Shown piece by piece: positions 43,776 to 52,700 of a stretch of 64,000 nucleotides of DNA (position 1 is its first letter; every line of letters starts with the position of its first letter). The DNA lies in assembly GCA_040768665.1 (NCBI GenBank), contig JAXGMN010000033.1:82797-146796 (forward strand), in the 5' to 3' direction. This stretch comes from JABWBD01 sp040768665. GTDB taxonomy: Bacteria > Planctomycetota > Planctomycetia > Pirellulales > Thermoguttaceae. Under the pieces are notes generated by a model. That model searched no databases. It was given only the letters and a program-made list of their open reading frames with translations, and was not told where the DNA came from. The position numbers were made by a program, and so were the translations under genes.

Positions 43776-44311
43776 CTGCGCAACGCGGGGAGTCTGGTCG
43801 TTTTCTTTAATCATTACCGGGGGAGCGCCACCATCACGGTGAAGTGATGGTGCGCCCGAATGGTTCAGGCACTGTGCTTCCGCGCGATGAGCGCGCGGAC
43901 TTCCGGCACTAGCACCAAACGGTTTTTCCGGCTGTTGGCATTTACTTTCGGATGTCGCGAATGCCCGCGGCTTGTCCGCGGGATGGTTACGTTCTCTGCT
44001 ACATACGCCACGATCGCCGCTATCCGCCTTGGTTTCGCCCGCGGCGGCAAAGCCGCCGCGGGCGAAACCAAGGCGTGGCACACGGGGAGGTTCCTGTAGC
44101 GGCAAGCGTGAGCCTCCCGCGGACAAGCCGCGGGCATCCTCTGTGAAACCGTGCCGTGTCAAAACGGACACTTCCAGTCGAAATTACCGTTCGGCACCAG
44201 TTCGGTTGGCACGGCCAAAGCCCCTTGCACTCGGCCGCCCGCGCGATCACATTAGAACATTAGAGTTGTGTTTGAACCCAACGGCCCCGGCAAAGAGAAA
44301 AGGGCGACAAA
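43776..44311. other. Repeat-bearing intergenic region
   Basis: 536 nt without a supportable gene. It holds the composite palindrome at 43961-44137 and the promoter region of the following sulfatase gene. Short frames across it are artefacts of the palindromes. Confidence 0.6.
43961..44137. repeat. Nested palindromic element, 177 bp
   Basis: The outer arms at 43961-43983 and 44115-44137 are exact 23-nt reverse complements, and each contains its own CCCGCGG...CCGCGGG hairpin. Inside, 44026-44074 is a perfect 23-bp stem with a 3-nt AAA loop. The whole could fold into a cruciform-like structure and resembles a REPIN or MITE. No transposase is encoded. It may also act as a strong terminator between the truncated gene and the sulfatase gene. 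Confidence 0.9.
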
Positions 44312-45772
44312 ATGACAAGGATCCTGTCTCTCATGCTGGTTATGTCGGCATCCGCGGCCATCGCCGGAGAAAGGCCGAACATCCTGTTCCTTGCCTCCGA
44401 CGACATGCGCCCGCAACTTGGCTGCTACGGCGACCCATTGGTACACTCGCCCAACCTGGACCGTCTGGCGGCCAGCGGGATGGTCTTCCAACGCGCATAT
44501 TGCCAGCAAGCGCTCTGTTCGCCCTCGCGGATCTCGCTCCTGAGCGGGCGGCGCCCCCGGACGACGCGGGTCTATTCCATCGGCCCGACCCTGCGAAGCA
44601 CGCTACCCGACGTCGTGACCCTGCCGCAGCATTTCAAGAACAACGGATGGTTCACCCGCAGCCTCGGCAAGATCTACCACGTCGGCATCGATGATCCGGC
44701 CTCCTGGAGCATGAAGTCGTGGGTCTCGCGGGCGCCTCGCTACGGGGAAGTGGGACAGGCCCGAGTGAAAGCCGCAGTCGAAAGGTTGCGAGCCGCCGGC
44801 ATGGAAGACCCTGATCGAGGTCCGAACAAACCCTTTTATGCCGGTCCCGCTTTCGAATCACCCGACTGCGACGATGACGCCTTGACCGACGGCGACACCG
44901 CTCGCGAGGCCGTCGTCGCAATGCGCGAGCTGGCGAAAAAACCGGAGCCCTTCTTTCTGGCCGTGGGTTTTGTCAACCCGCACGTGCCGTGGGTGGCGCC
45001 GAAGAAGTACTTCGATCTCTACGACCTGGCGGAAATTCGGATTCCGGAGAACCGGTTTCCCCCGCGCGATGCTCCTGCCTTTGCCGCGAAGTCGGGCGAC
45101 GATTTCTACTGGTACGGCAACGTACCCAAGGACCGGGTGATCGGCGACGAATTCGGCCGCCGCTGCCTGCAGGGCTATCTGGCCGCCATCAGCTATGTCG
45201 ACGCGTGCGTGGGACGCGTGCTGGACGAGTTGGACCGGCTTGGCCTGCGCGACAAGACGATCGTCGTCTTCTGGGGCGACCACGGCTACTACATGGGCGA
45301 GCACAACTGGTGGGGCGGCAAACACAACAACTACGAGGGCGCGACCCGCGCGCCGCTGATCGTGTCGGCGCCCGGAATGAAGGCTGCGGGCCGGAAGACC
45401 GATGCACTCGTCGAGTTTGTCGACATCTACCCGTCGCTGGCCGAACTGTGCGGCCTGCCGCCGACACCCGGCCTGGAAGGCAAGAGTTTCGCCCCGCTGT
45501 TGGACAACCCGGAACTGCGGTGGGATAAGGTCGCCTTCAGTGAATACCCCAAGGGCGGCAATCAGGGGACGGCGATGCGCACCGACCGCTACCGCTACGT
45601 CGAGTGGCGCAACAAGGCGGGCAACTTGGTCGCCCGCGAACTCTACGACCACCAGACCGATCCGCAGGAGAACGAAAACGTTGCGGCGGATCCCGCCAAT
45701 GCCCCTGTGATCGAGCAACTCGGTGAGCAGCTTCGTGCGGCCTTTTCCAGGCGAGGGACGCCGGGATCGTGA
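44312..45772 (+). CDS. Secreted sulfatase, iduronate-2-sulfatase-like
   Basis: The 486-residue type I sulfatase has a signal peptide (to about residue 19), NILFLASDDMRPQ with metal ligands D30 and D31, and the formylglycine motif C69-S-P-S-R73. The second metal site is in FWGDHGYYMGEHNWWG, and EFVDIYPSLAELCGLP is the typical late motif. It is a paralogue of the enzyme at 5114-6613, both with the LGCYGDP signature, and probably acts on a sulfated polysaccharide outside the cytoplasm. It needs a formylglycine-generating enzyme, which is not in the window. It is preceded by AAGGG 8 nt before the ATG. The next gene is convergent. Confidence 0.93.
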   Translation: MTRILSLMLVMSASAAIAGERPNILFLASDDMRPQLGCYGDPLVHSPNLDRLAASGMVFQRAYCQQALCSPSRISLLSGRRPRTTRVYSIGPTLRSTLPDVVTLPQHFKNNGWFTRSLGKIYHVGIDDPASWSMKSWVSRAPRYGEVGQARVKAAVERLRAAGMEDPDRGPNKPFYAGPAFESPDCDDDALTDGDTAREAVVAMRELAKKPEPFFLAVGFVNPHVPWVAPKKYFDLYDLAEIRIPENRFPPRDAPAFAAKSGDDFYWYGNVPKDRVIGDEFGRRCLQGYLAAISYVDACVGRVLDELDRLGLRDKTIVVFWGDHGYYMGEHNWWGGKHNNYEGATRAPLIVSAPGMKAAGRKTDALVEFVDIYPSLAELCGLPPTPGLEGKSFAPLLDNPELRWDKVAFSEYPKGGNQGTAMRTDRYRYVEWRNKAGNLVARELYDHQTDPQENENVAADPANAPVIEQLGEQLRAAFSRRGTPGS

Positions 45773-45879
45773 ACGTCCAGCCCTCATGGAGGCTCTAACC
45801 CGGACTATTCACGTCCCCATATCAACCCGAAGCGCAAGCGAGGGCCGTCCCAAACGCGACACTTAGACTTAGGCCCTCA

Positions 45880-46776
45880 TTAGAATTCCCCCACCACCTC
45901 GCCTCCGTTGCGAGTGATCAGCCATCGGAACAGGTCGACTTCGATCGTTTCGCTGACAAACCGCGAGCTGCCGTCGCCCAGTGTGAAATGGCATCCGCCG
46001 TCGTGCAGGCTGGAGAACTGGAAGTTTCGTTCGACACTGCCGGAGCAGTTCGTCTCGGGCGGATTCATGCCGGGCCGGGCACAGCTATTGGTGGCTTTCC
46101 ACCATCGCAGCACTGCACGCGCAAATCCCTGACCGGTGCCGGCTCCGCCGCCGCCACCACCCCCACCTCCGCCACCGCCGCTGGAGATCGCTCCCCGCGC
46201 CCATCCGCCGATCTCGAAAGCGATCTCACCGATGGCAAGCGTGTTGGAGGTGCCGTCGGTGACGTCGCGGAACCGGGTGGCGGACATGGGAAACAGAAGG
46301 CCGTCGTCCATCCCCGGTTCCGTTCCGCTACTCGCCGCATAGTGGCTCGGAGCATACTGGTTGCTGACGATCTTGTCGTCCTGGCTTGGGCAAAGGTAGA
46401 CCGCAACGGGTTGGATCACAGCCGCCGCGTTGTTGGCATGGTCGAAGCGAACGTTGTAGTCGTACTGGAGATTGAGATTGCCCTGCTCGATGAACGGCAG
46501 GATCATCGCCTGCCAGGTGTGCAGCTTCTGATTTCCGGCAGTGCCGCTTCCCAGAACCCCGGGCGGAAACTTGCCGTGCGAAAGCTGGTAGTTGTGCAGA
46601 GCAAGACCGATCTGGCGCATGTTGTTCTTGCATTGGGCCTTGCGGGCCGCCTCGCGAGCCGCCTGGACCGCCGGCAGAAGCAGCGCCACGAGGATGCCGA
46701 TAATGGCAATCACGACGAGCAGTTCGACGAGCGTAAACCCTGTGCGGTTCGAAGAGTCGAATTCCCGGTTGCTCAT
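45880..46776 (-). CDS. DUF1559 domain protein with pseudopilin-like N-terminus and poly-Gly tract
   Basis: The 298-residue protein has the prepilin-type signal (GFTLVELLVVIAIIGILVAL), the DUF1559 start (VQAAREAARKAQCKNNMRQI) and the end motif (HDGGCHFTLGDGSSRFVSET, then GGEVVGEF). A run of 12 Gly around residue 205, encoded by GGN triplets at about 46136-46185, sits in a loop and may vary in length. Its ATG overlaps the stop of the TiaS-like gene by 4 nt (ATGA), making it the third gene of a tightly coupled operon. This is an unusual context for a DUF1559 gene, which mostly occurs alone. Function unknown. Confidence 0.95.
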   Translation of the reverse strand: MSNREFDSSNRTGFTLVELLVVIAIIGILVALLLPAVQAAREAARKAQCKNNMRQIGLALHNYQLSHGKFPPGVLGSGTAGNQKLHTWQAMILPFIEQGNLNLQYDYNVRFDHANNAAAVIQPVAVYLCPSQDDKIVSNQYAPSHYAASSGTEPGMDDGLLFPMSATRFRDVTDGTSNTLAIGEIAFEIGGWARGAISSGGGGGGGGGGGGAGTGQGFARAVLRWWKATNSCARPGMNPPETNCSGSVERNFQFSSLHDGGCHFTLGDGSSRFVSETIEVDLFRWLITRNGGEVVGEF

Positions 46777-47477
46777 GGGAGTCTCAATGCCTTGTAAGTC
46801 GAAAGGTGCGTCTGATCCATTGTTTCCACAAAGAGGACATCCCGTCCCTCGCGCCGATTCGGCCGCAGGTGTTTTCCGACGTCGACCCGGCCGCTGACTA
46901 CCGGTTCGCCGCTGGCATAGTCCTCTACGACGAGGCCCCTCTGCACGAGAACGTCAATCGCTTGAATTCCGCTCAAATCGTCGGGCCACTGGGCGATCTG
47001 AACGATGCGGCCGTCGTTTCCCGTGGCGGCAAGGCCCACGGCGGCCAAAGCCCCGATCTCGCCGTCGCGCGTACCGCCGAGCCCTTCGAGGAAAATCCCA
47101 TGCCGCCGGGCGATCGCTTCCGCCTCCGAGCGTTCGACCAGTTCAGACTTGCAGCGAAGGCCGAACTCCGAGACGGCCGGGGGCACGGTGGACGCGATGC
47201 ACAAGCCGGGATCGCTCCCTACGATGAAGTCCGACAGCATCAGGGCCCGGCACTTCTCGGCCAGCTCACAGATCGTTGCCGAACCGACCGCTTCCAGCAG
47301 AATCGAGGCCGACCCGTTCTTCGTCGTGCACGGGACTCGCGGATCTTCCAAAAGCTGGTGACGAACGATCCGACGGCAGCGGAACTCCGCCGCAAGCGCA
47401 GCGACCATTGCGCGGGCGAGCTGATTCGTCCCTCGCGAACCTGCCACGTCGGTGTCATCGATTCCGACGTAGATCAC
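46773..47477 (-). CDS. TiaS-like (tRNA-Ile2 agmatinylcytidine synthetase N-domain-like) protein
   Basis: The 234-residue protein begins VIYVGIDDTDVAGSRGTNQL then LARAMVAAL, the opening of archaeal TiaS, in which this acidic IDDTD site belongs to a kinase-like domain. TiaS is over 400 residues and has OB-fold and zinc domains for tRNA binding. These are absent here, so the bacterial protein cannot simply modify tRNA-Ile and may phosphorylate something else. Later parts (KNGSASILLEAVG, GIFLEGLGGTRDGEIGALAA) are also family-like. It starts at GTG, overlaps the upstream stop by 4 nt (GTGA) and has AGGGGA upstream. It lies between a membrane protein and a DUF1559 gene in one operon. Confidence 0.75.
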   Translation of the reverse strand: MIYVGIDDTDVAGSRGTNQLARAMVAALAAEFRCRRIVRHQLLEDPRVPCTTKNGSASILLEAVGSATICELAEKCRALMLSDFIVGSDPGLCIASTVPPAVSEFGLRCKSELVERSEAEAIARRHGIFLEGLGGTRDGEIGALAAVGLAATGNDGRIVQIAQWPDDLSGIQAIDVLVQRGLVVEDYASGEPVVSGRVDVGKHLRPNRREGRDVLFVETMDQTHLSTYKALRLP

Positions 47478-48100
47478 CGCGAATTCCCCTGGCCGGCACC
47501 TCGCGGCCGCGACGCCTGGAACCAGATCAATCCGCTGACCAGTCCGGCCACAAGCCCGCACATGACGTAGCTGAAACTCGCCTGGAGCAACCAGCCCGAC
47601 AGCGGCCGGGCGCCAAGATGTTCCAATCCGAGCATCTTCGCTCCGCCGCGGATGACGAAGGCCACCAGGTTGGCGGACAGAGCGGCGGCGGCGAACCCGG
47701 TATAAAGGCGCCAGCCACCGCTGGCGCGCCGAAGGGCAAGGTCGAGAAACGGGCCCGTCAGCGTAAGGCTCGTCAGCGCCCCAAAACTGAATCCACCCCC
47801 GGGAGCGGCGGCGGTAAGCACCAGCCCGGTTGCCAAGGCCGAGCCGCCCATGACCGTGCCGGCGCCTCGCCGCGGCACTGCGGCCAGGCCAAGGGCCATG
47901 GGGAAGATGGCCCGAAGAATGGCATGCCCCGGAATCCGCAGCCCGAAGTCCATGTACACCGACGCGAAAGCTGCCGCCGTCCCACACCCGACCAAAAAGA
48001 GGATTTCCAGGGTTCGAGTCTGCTCCATCGGCGACGTAAACGCCCGCAGTCGCGAACCGCTCGCAAGTCCGTCGTGCAACGCCAAGGCAGAAAGACGCAT
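47474..48100 (-). CDS. Multi-pass membrane protein of unknown function
   Basis: The 208-residue protein has about five hydrophobic segments (for example LEILFLVGCGTAAAFASVYM, AIFPMALGLAAVP, LATGLVLTAAAPGGGFSFGA, SFSYVMCGLVAGLVSGLIWF). It has Gly/Pro-rich connections and a short cytoplasmic start. The pattern is reminiscent of small energy-coupling or S-component-like membrane proteins, but no family is recognised. The start at 48100 has AGGAGG 8 nt upstream. An upstream in-frame extension is not membrane-like. It is the first gene of the three-gene overlapping operon with the TiaS-like and DUF1559 genes. Confidence 0.75.
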   Translation of the reverse strand: MRLSALALHDGLASGSRLRAFTSPMEQTRTLEILFLVGCGTAAAFASVYMDFGLRIPGHAILRAIFPMALGLAAVPRRGAGTVMGGSALATGLVLTAAAPGGGFSFGALTSLTLTGPFLDLALRRASGGWRLYTGFAAAALSANLVAFVIRGGAKMLGLEHLGARPLSGWLLQASFSYVMCGLVAGLVSGLIWFQASRPRGAGQGNSR

Positions 48101-48323
48101 TTCGGCAGGCCTCCTGTGGTGGGACAACAGAGCGGAAACCGGACCAAATAGCACCGGCGTGCCATTAGACCGCCATTGTGATCTCCGGGGCGAGATCCTG
48201 CAAGGGGCTGACGACCGGCGGAGCACTCCACCGGGTGGTCGGCGACTGATCCATATTTCGGCCTTTAGATGGATAAACATCCATCGGCTGTGCCCCTGTG
48301 CTGCCCGGGAATCACACAGACAT

Positions 48324-49667
48324 CTAGCTCTCCTGATCTTGCCAAGCGGGATGGACCAATTCGGACTCTTGGCGGAACGCCGCTGCCCATGTGTAGTATC
48401 CAGCACGCTTCAGGCTGTCGCGAAATTCAGCTTCTTGTCGAATCAGGTGTGCGACAACATCCTCGGCCTTCATTTTCACCGCTTCGCGTCCATGTTCGCA
48501 CAGCCGGCGCAGGGCCTTCCGGTGATGCGCCAACATGGCTGCCGCGTCGTCACAATGGAGGTACATATGCCCGATCACATTTGCGACGATCTGGTTGCGG
48601 TAACCTGCGACATCGGTCACAGAAACGAGTCGTTCACCGCTGGTGAATTCCGTGCGCACGACAAACATGCACCGATTCGGAAAGAAACGAGCGTGTTCGA
48701 TCTGCGACACACTAACGACGGAGAAGTAGCCGGTTTGATCGGGAAGCAGAAAAAGTCGCTGCCGGCTGGTGATATCGAAATTCGGTTCGAGGCGCACGTC
48801 GGCCACGTACGTGCAGCCAAGGTCTTCCAGGTCCCGGCTGTGCTTCCGCAGCGCCACGTCCGACAAAGCCTCAGAGGTGTTCGGATCAGCAGGAACGTAG
48901 TTCACGGTTACGTCGGCCAAACGTTGCATCTGCCTCCTCATGCCTCGGTACATGCGTCCAACCATTGCCACACGGCTTCCAAGCACGAAAAGGAAACAGA
49001 GGCTGAACAACACCGCGAATGAAACCCCGAGAAACGCCGCGCCCCGGAAAGGCGGGTAGAATGCGCAGGCAACGGACAACAGGATCAGTAGAATGAAAAA
49101 GACGACCCGTTGCAGAAAGGCCGGCAAGCGGTTCTCACCAGGCGCCGGCACGATCCACCAGACGACGCGACTGAGCCATTCAGCATTCGAGGGAATGAAG
49201 TACTTCGCGACGCGCGCCGGCACGCTTCCACTGCAACAAAATTCGTCGAACGCCGTCAATAGTTCAATTTCGCTGGGCCAGGGCACCATCTGGTACATTG
49301 TATCGTACTGCGGTTCCGCGGCATCGCACCAGAGAGCCTTGACAAGAAAGGAGTCACCCTCGCATATCCCGCAAAAGTCAAAGCTGGCCCCTCCCAGGAG
49401 CTCTCCGGATGTCCCTTTTCTCCTCGCCAGTGATAGCCGAAACAGACATGGCAAACCGTCCGTCAGTCCGCGGCCAAGAACGCCCGGCAATCGATCGATC
49501 GAAAAGGGTTCGCTTGCCTCGCGCCATTCCGTGGATAAGACGAGAGTGTCCGGGGCGGGCGAAGAGAGATTGCACCCACGCCAACCGGCCTCGGCTTGGC
49601 GAATCGCTATTTGCTTCCCGATCGCAGTTGAATCTTGGGTCGGCAATTGCCAGACGCGTATCTCCAC
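48324..49667 (-). CDS. Hypothetical protein with two central membrane helices
   Basis: The 447-residue protein is not recognised. The N-terminal 185 residues look soluble (mixed, several Cys, for example DFCGICEGDSFLVKALW). Two membrane helices follow (VVFFILLILLSVACAFYPPF near 190-210 and FLGVSFAVLFSLCFLFVLGS near 213-235). The C-terminal 200 residues are soluble, with beta-rich and helical parts (FDITSRQRLFLLPDQ, EDVVAHLIRQEAEFRDSLKR). Both termini are probably on the cytoplasmic side. The GTG start is uncertain. It sits 66 nt downstream of the S15 fusion gene on the same strand and may be cotranscribed with it. Confidence 0.65.
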   Translation of the reverse strand: MEIRVWQLPTQDSTAIGKQIAIRQAEAGWRGCNLSSPAPDTLVLSTEWREASEPFSIDRLPGVLGRGLTDGLPCLFRLSLARRKGTSGELLGGASFDFCGICEGDSFLVKALWCDAAEPQYDTMYQMVPWPSEIELLTAFDEFCCSGSVPARVAKYFIPSNAEWLSRVVWWIVPAPGENRLPAFLQRVVFFILLILLSVACAFYPPFRGAAFLGVSFAVLFSLCFLFVLGSRVAMVGRMYRGMRRQMQRLADVTVNYVPADPNTSEALSDVALRKHSRDLEDLGCTYVADVRLEPNFDITSRQRLFLLPDQTGYFSVVSVSQIEHARFFPNRCMFVVRTEFTSGERLVSVTDVAGYRNQIVANVIGHMYLHCDDAAAMLAHHRKALRRLCEHGREAVKMKAEDVVAHLIRQEAEFRDSLKRAGYYTWAAAFRQESELVHPAWQDQES

Positions 49668-49733
49668 GCGGTAACCGCCGTTGTCCTCTCGAGCCGTTCC
49701 GGCGAGCGGGCCGTTGGCCTCGGGCCGACTGAC

Positions 49734-52700
49734 CTACCGCACGGTCGGAGCGATAGATTTCTCAACGGGCACCGGCAGCAGAACGTAGCTCGGACGGTTC
49801 GCGTCCATGAACACGGTGTTGGTCGCGACGAGGCTGTCGGAGTATTCCGGTTCCTCCGGGAAAGACTCAACGCGGAGTCGCTCGGCCAAGAGCGATTGCG
49901 TCAGGGCGTGGGTGCCGTAAGGCTCGCCCGTGTTGGGATTGATGTCCCACCGGTCGAAGTTGCTGCTGGAAACGGCAACCCGCAGACGGTGCCCCGGCGC
50001 CAATACGATGGCGATGTCGCCCAGGTCGATGTCGAGCTCCACCACCTTTCCGGGCTCCAGCATTTCCTCTTCCCCCCAGCCGTTGCGATAGCGTGCCTTC
50101 ACGATGCCGTCGAGAAAGACCATCGAGCGGCCGTCCGGATAGACGTCGGTGAGCTTGACCGTGAAATCCGTGTCTTTGCGGTCGGACGACGCCCATAGTT
50201 TCGCCTGGACCTGGCCGACGATTTCCAGAGGCTCTGCAAGCGGGGGCGTGGTGAAGACCAGGACGTCCGCGCGCGACTCGACCTCTCTCTGATCGTACGG
50301 GCCGTTGACGGGCAACCGGGCATGAAAACGGCCGACGGTCGGCACTGGGTCCTTGGGATCGTACTCATACCGAAGAGAGTCGTCTTCGACCGTGGGCGTT
50401 TCGGTGCTGAGCGTGTGGTCGGAGTGGACGTAGTGACGCGTGGGCTCCGATTTCGGCGGGAATGTGTCGGCCTCGACCCACCGGTTGCCCGGCGCGCCGG
50501 GATCGTCGACGTCGCCCATCAGGTAATATTTCACGGCCGGGCGGTCCATCACACCGGTCGGCTTGCCCTTCAACCAGTGGTCGAACCACGGCAGCCAGAC
50601 TTCCTTTTCCCAGTCGAGCCTCGCATTGCCCGGGTAGGCCAGCCCGCCGGGAAGCTCGAGCGGCTGGCCCAGGTTCTCTTCCTGGATCACGCCGTGGCCC
50701 CAGGGGCCGATCACGAGCTTCTGCGTGCCGCGGGCCTCCGGCCCGCCCTGCTGCTCGAGGGCCTGGAACATCTCGATCGCGCCTTCCTTGAAGAAATCGT
50801 ACCAGCCGGCGCTATGGATCATGGGGACGTTGAACTGGTCGATCTTCGACTCACCCTGCCTGCGAATTCGGGTGTTCAGCAGCACATCGGTCTTCGAGCT
50901 GAAAGTCCCGCGAAGAATCGTCTCCCAATCGGCCTTGCGGAACTTCGGCGGGTAGAGGGCGTCGGTGTAGTAGTTGCCCGGCGCTTGCGCGGGAATGGCG
51001 CAGGCCAGGTGGGGAGGCTGCGTGACGGCGGCCTCGTACTGCGCGGCGCCGAGATGGGAATAGCCCATCATGCCGACCTTGCCGTTGCACCACGGCTGCT
51101 GGGCCAGCCACTCGATCGTGTCGTAGCCGTCGTACTGCCCCGGGCCTCGCCGCTGGCCGGTTGCCGACGCGTAGAACCCCCGCATGTCCTGAACGACGAA
51201 GGCGTATCCGTTGGCGAGAAGACATTCTCTCCAACGTACGGGGCCTCGCTGCTCTCCATCCTTGTTGTAGGGAGTTCGGACCAGCACGACCGGGATGCCG
51301 CCTTGCTCTTCGGCGCGTGCGGCGGGCACGGGCAGATAGAGATCGGTTGCCAGGCGGGCGCCGTCGCGCATCTCGATCATCACGGTCTGTTTCGAAGCCT
51401 CGTCGTTCGGCTCAGCGGAATCAACCGGCTGCTGGGTGCGGCCGTTGCGCAGCCGCTGGATGAGTTCCGCGATCAATTCCGTGTTGCCGCCATAGATTTT
51501 CGCCGCGTCGACCAGGTCCTCGACCGACATCAGGTACGAGGCCAACCGCTCGGCCGTAAAAACCTCTCTGCGCTCGGGAGTCTTCTGCAAAGGGATGATC
51601 TGCACAAACACCTGGATGTCGGGATTGCCTTGCCGCAAGAGCCCGACGATCCGCTTGACTCCCTCGCGGTAGTGTTCGTCGGAGGTGGGCTTTTGGGTTT
51701 CGAGATCGAACTGGAGCCTCTGGGTCTGGATCATCCAGATGTCGCAGTGTTTGGCCATCTCGGGATACAGGTGCTCGCGCTTGGCCATTTCGATCAGTCC
51801 GGGGCCCATGACCAACGGGGCTCCGTAGTCTTTGACCAACTCGCGGGCCTCTTTGACGCTGGCGAGATAGTCGTCGAGCTCTTCGCGAGGCGTACACTGC
51901 CTGGCTCCGGGCGGGCGGGGCTCCGGGTTGTAGGCGATGTAGACCCGCTCGGGCTCGATGTTCGCTTCCTGAAGCATCTTGACCGCTCGGGCCACGCCCT
52001 CCAGGTTTTCGGAGATACACATCGCCCTGGCCGGCGGTTTCAGCTTTGGGATGTAGCGGAGCTTTTCCGGCCCCAGCATCATCTCCAAGAAGTCATTCTC
52101 GCGGGAGAGCAGCGGGATCAGCTCTTCGGTTCCCTTGCCGATCAGGAATCCCACACCCAAGCGGCTATCCTCTACGCCCGCCCGCGGCAGGCTGGCGGGA
52201 GCCGTTGCGGGCAGATTCTCTTCGGTACCTCGCTGCGGGCGGCGGGGTTCTTTCAGCTCCTGGCGCAGGGGTTCGGGAACTCGGGTCTGCGATCGGGGAC
52301 GATCGCTGCGAGGCTGTGCGGGCGGTCCTGGACGCTCCAGCTCGAAGGGCTCGCCCATGATCTGCTTCAGTTTGCCTTTCTGCTCCGGCGTGAGCAGCGC
52401 GGTTGCCTTCTGGAGAGCCTCCTCGGCCAGTTGCTCCATTTCGTCGCGACGCTCGGCCATCTTCCGACCACGCTCTTCCGGATTCAAGCCGCGAAGCTCT
52501 TGGAACAGCGCGTTGCGCTTCGTGTTTAACTCGCTTGCCAAATCGCCCAACTCCTGCCGCTGTTCTTCCGTGAGCCGGAGGGCTTCGGCCACCGTGGGCT
52601 GTAAGAAAACCGTCGGCCCGGAGAACTTCGCCTGCTGCTGAAGCTCGATCTCGTTCAGACGCCGGAGTTGATCGGGCTCGAGAACGCCAGCTACCTGCTT

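Noticed and set aside
48101..48323. CACAGGAGGCCTGCC just before the membrane-protein gene looks like the B12 box of a cobalamin riboswitch
   Set aside because: The remaining conserved parts of the riboswitch are absent, and the AGGAGG is the Shine-Dalgarno sequence.
50322..52529. Long plus-strand frame opposite the S15 fusion gene
   Set aside because: It is a codon-bias shadow of the minus-strand gene, which has intact motifs and a signal peptide.
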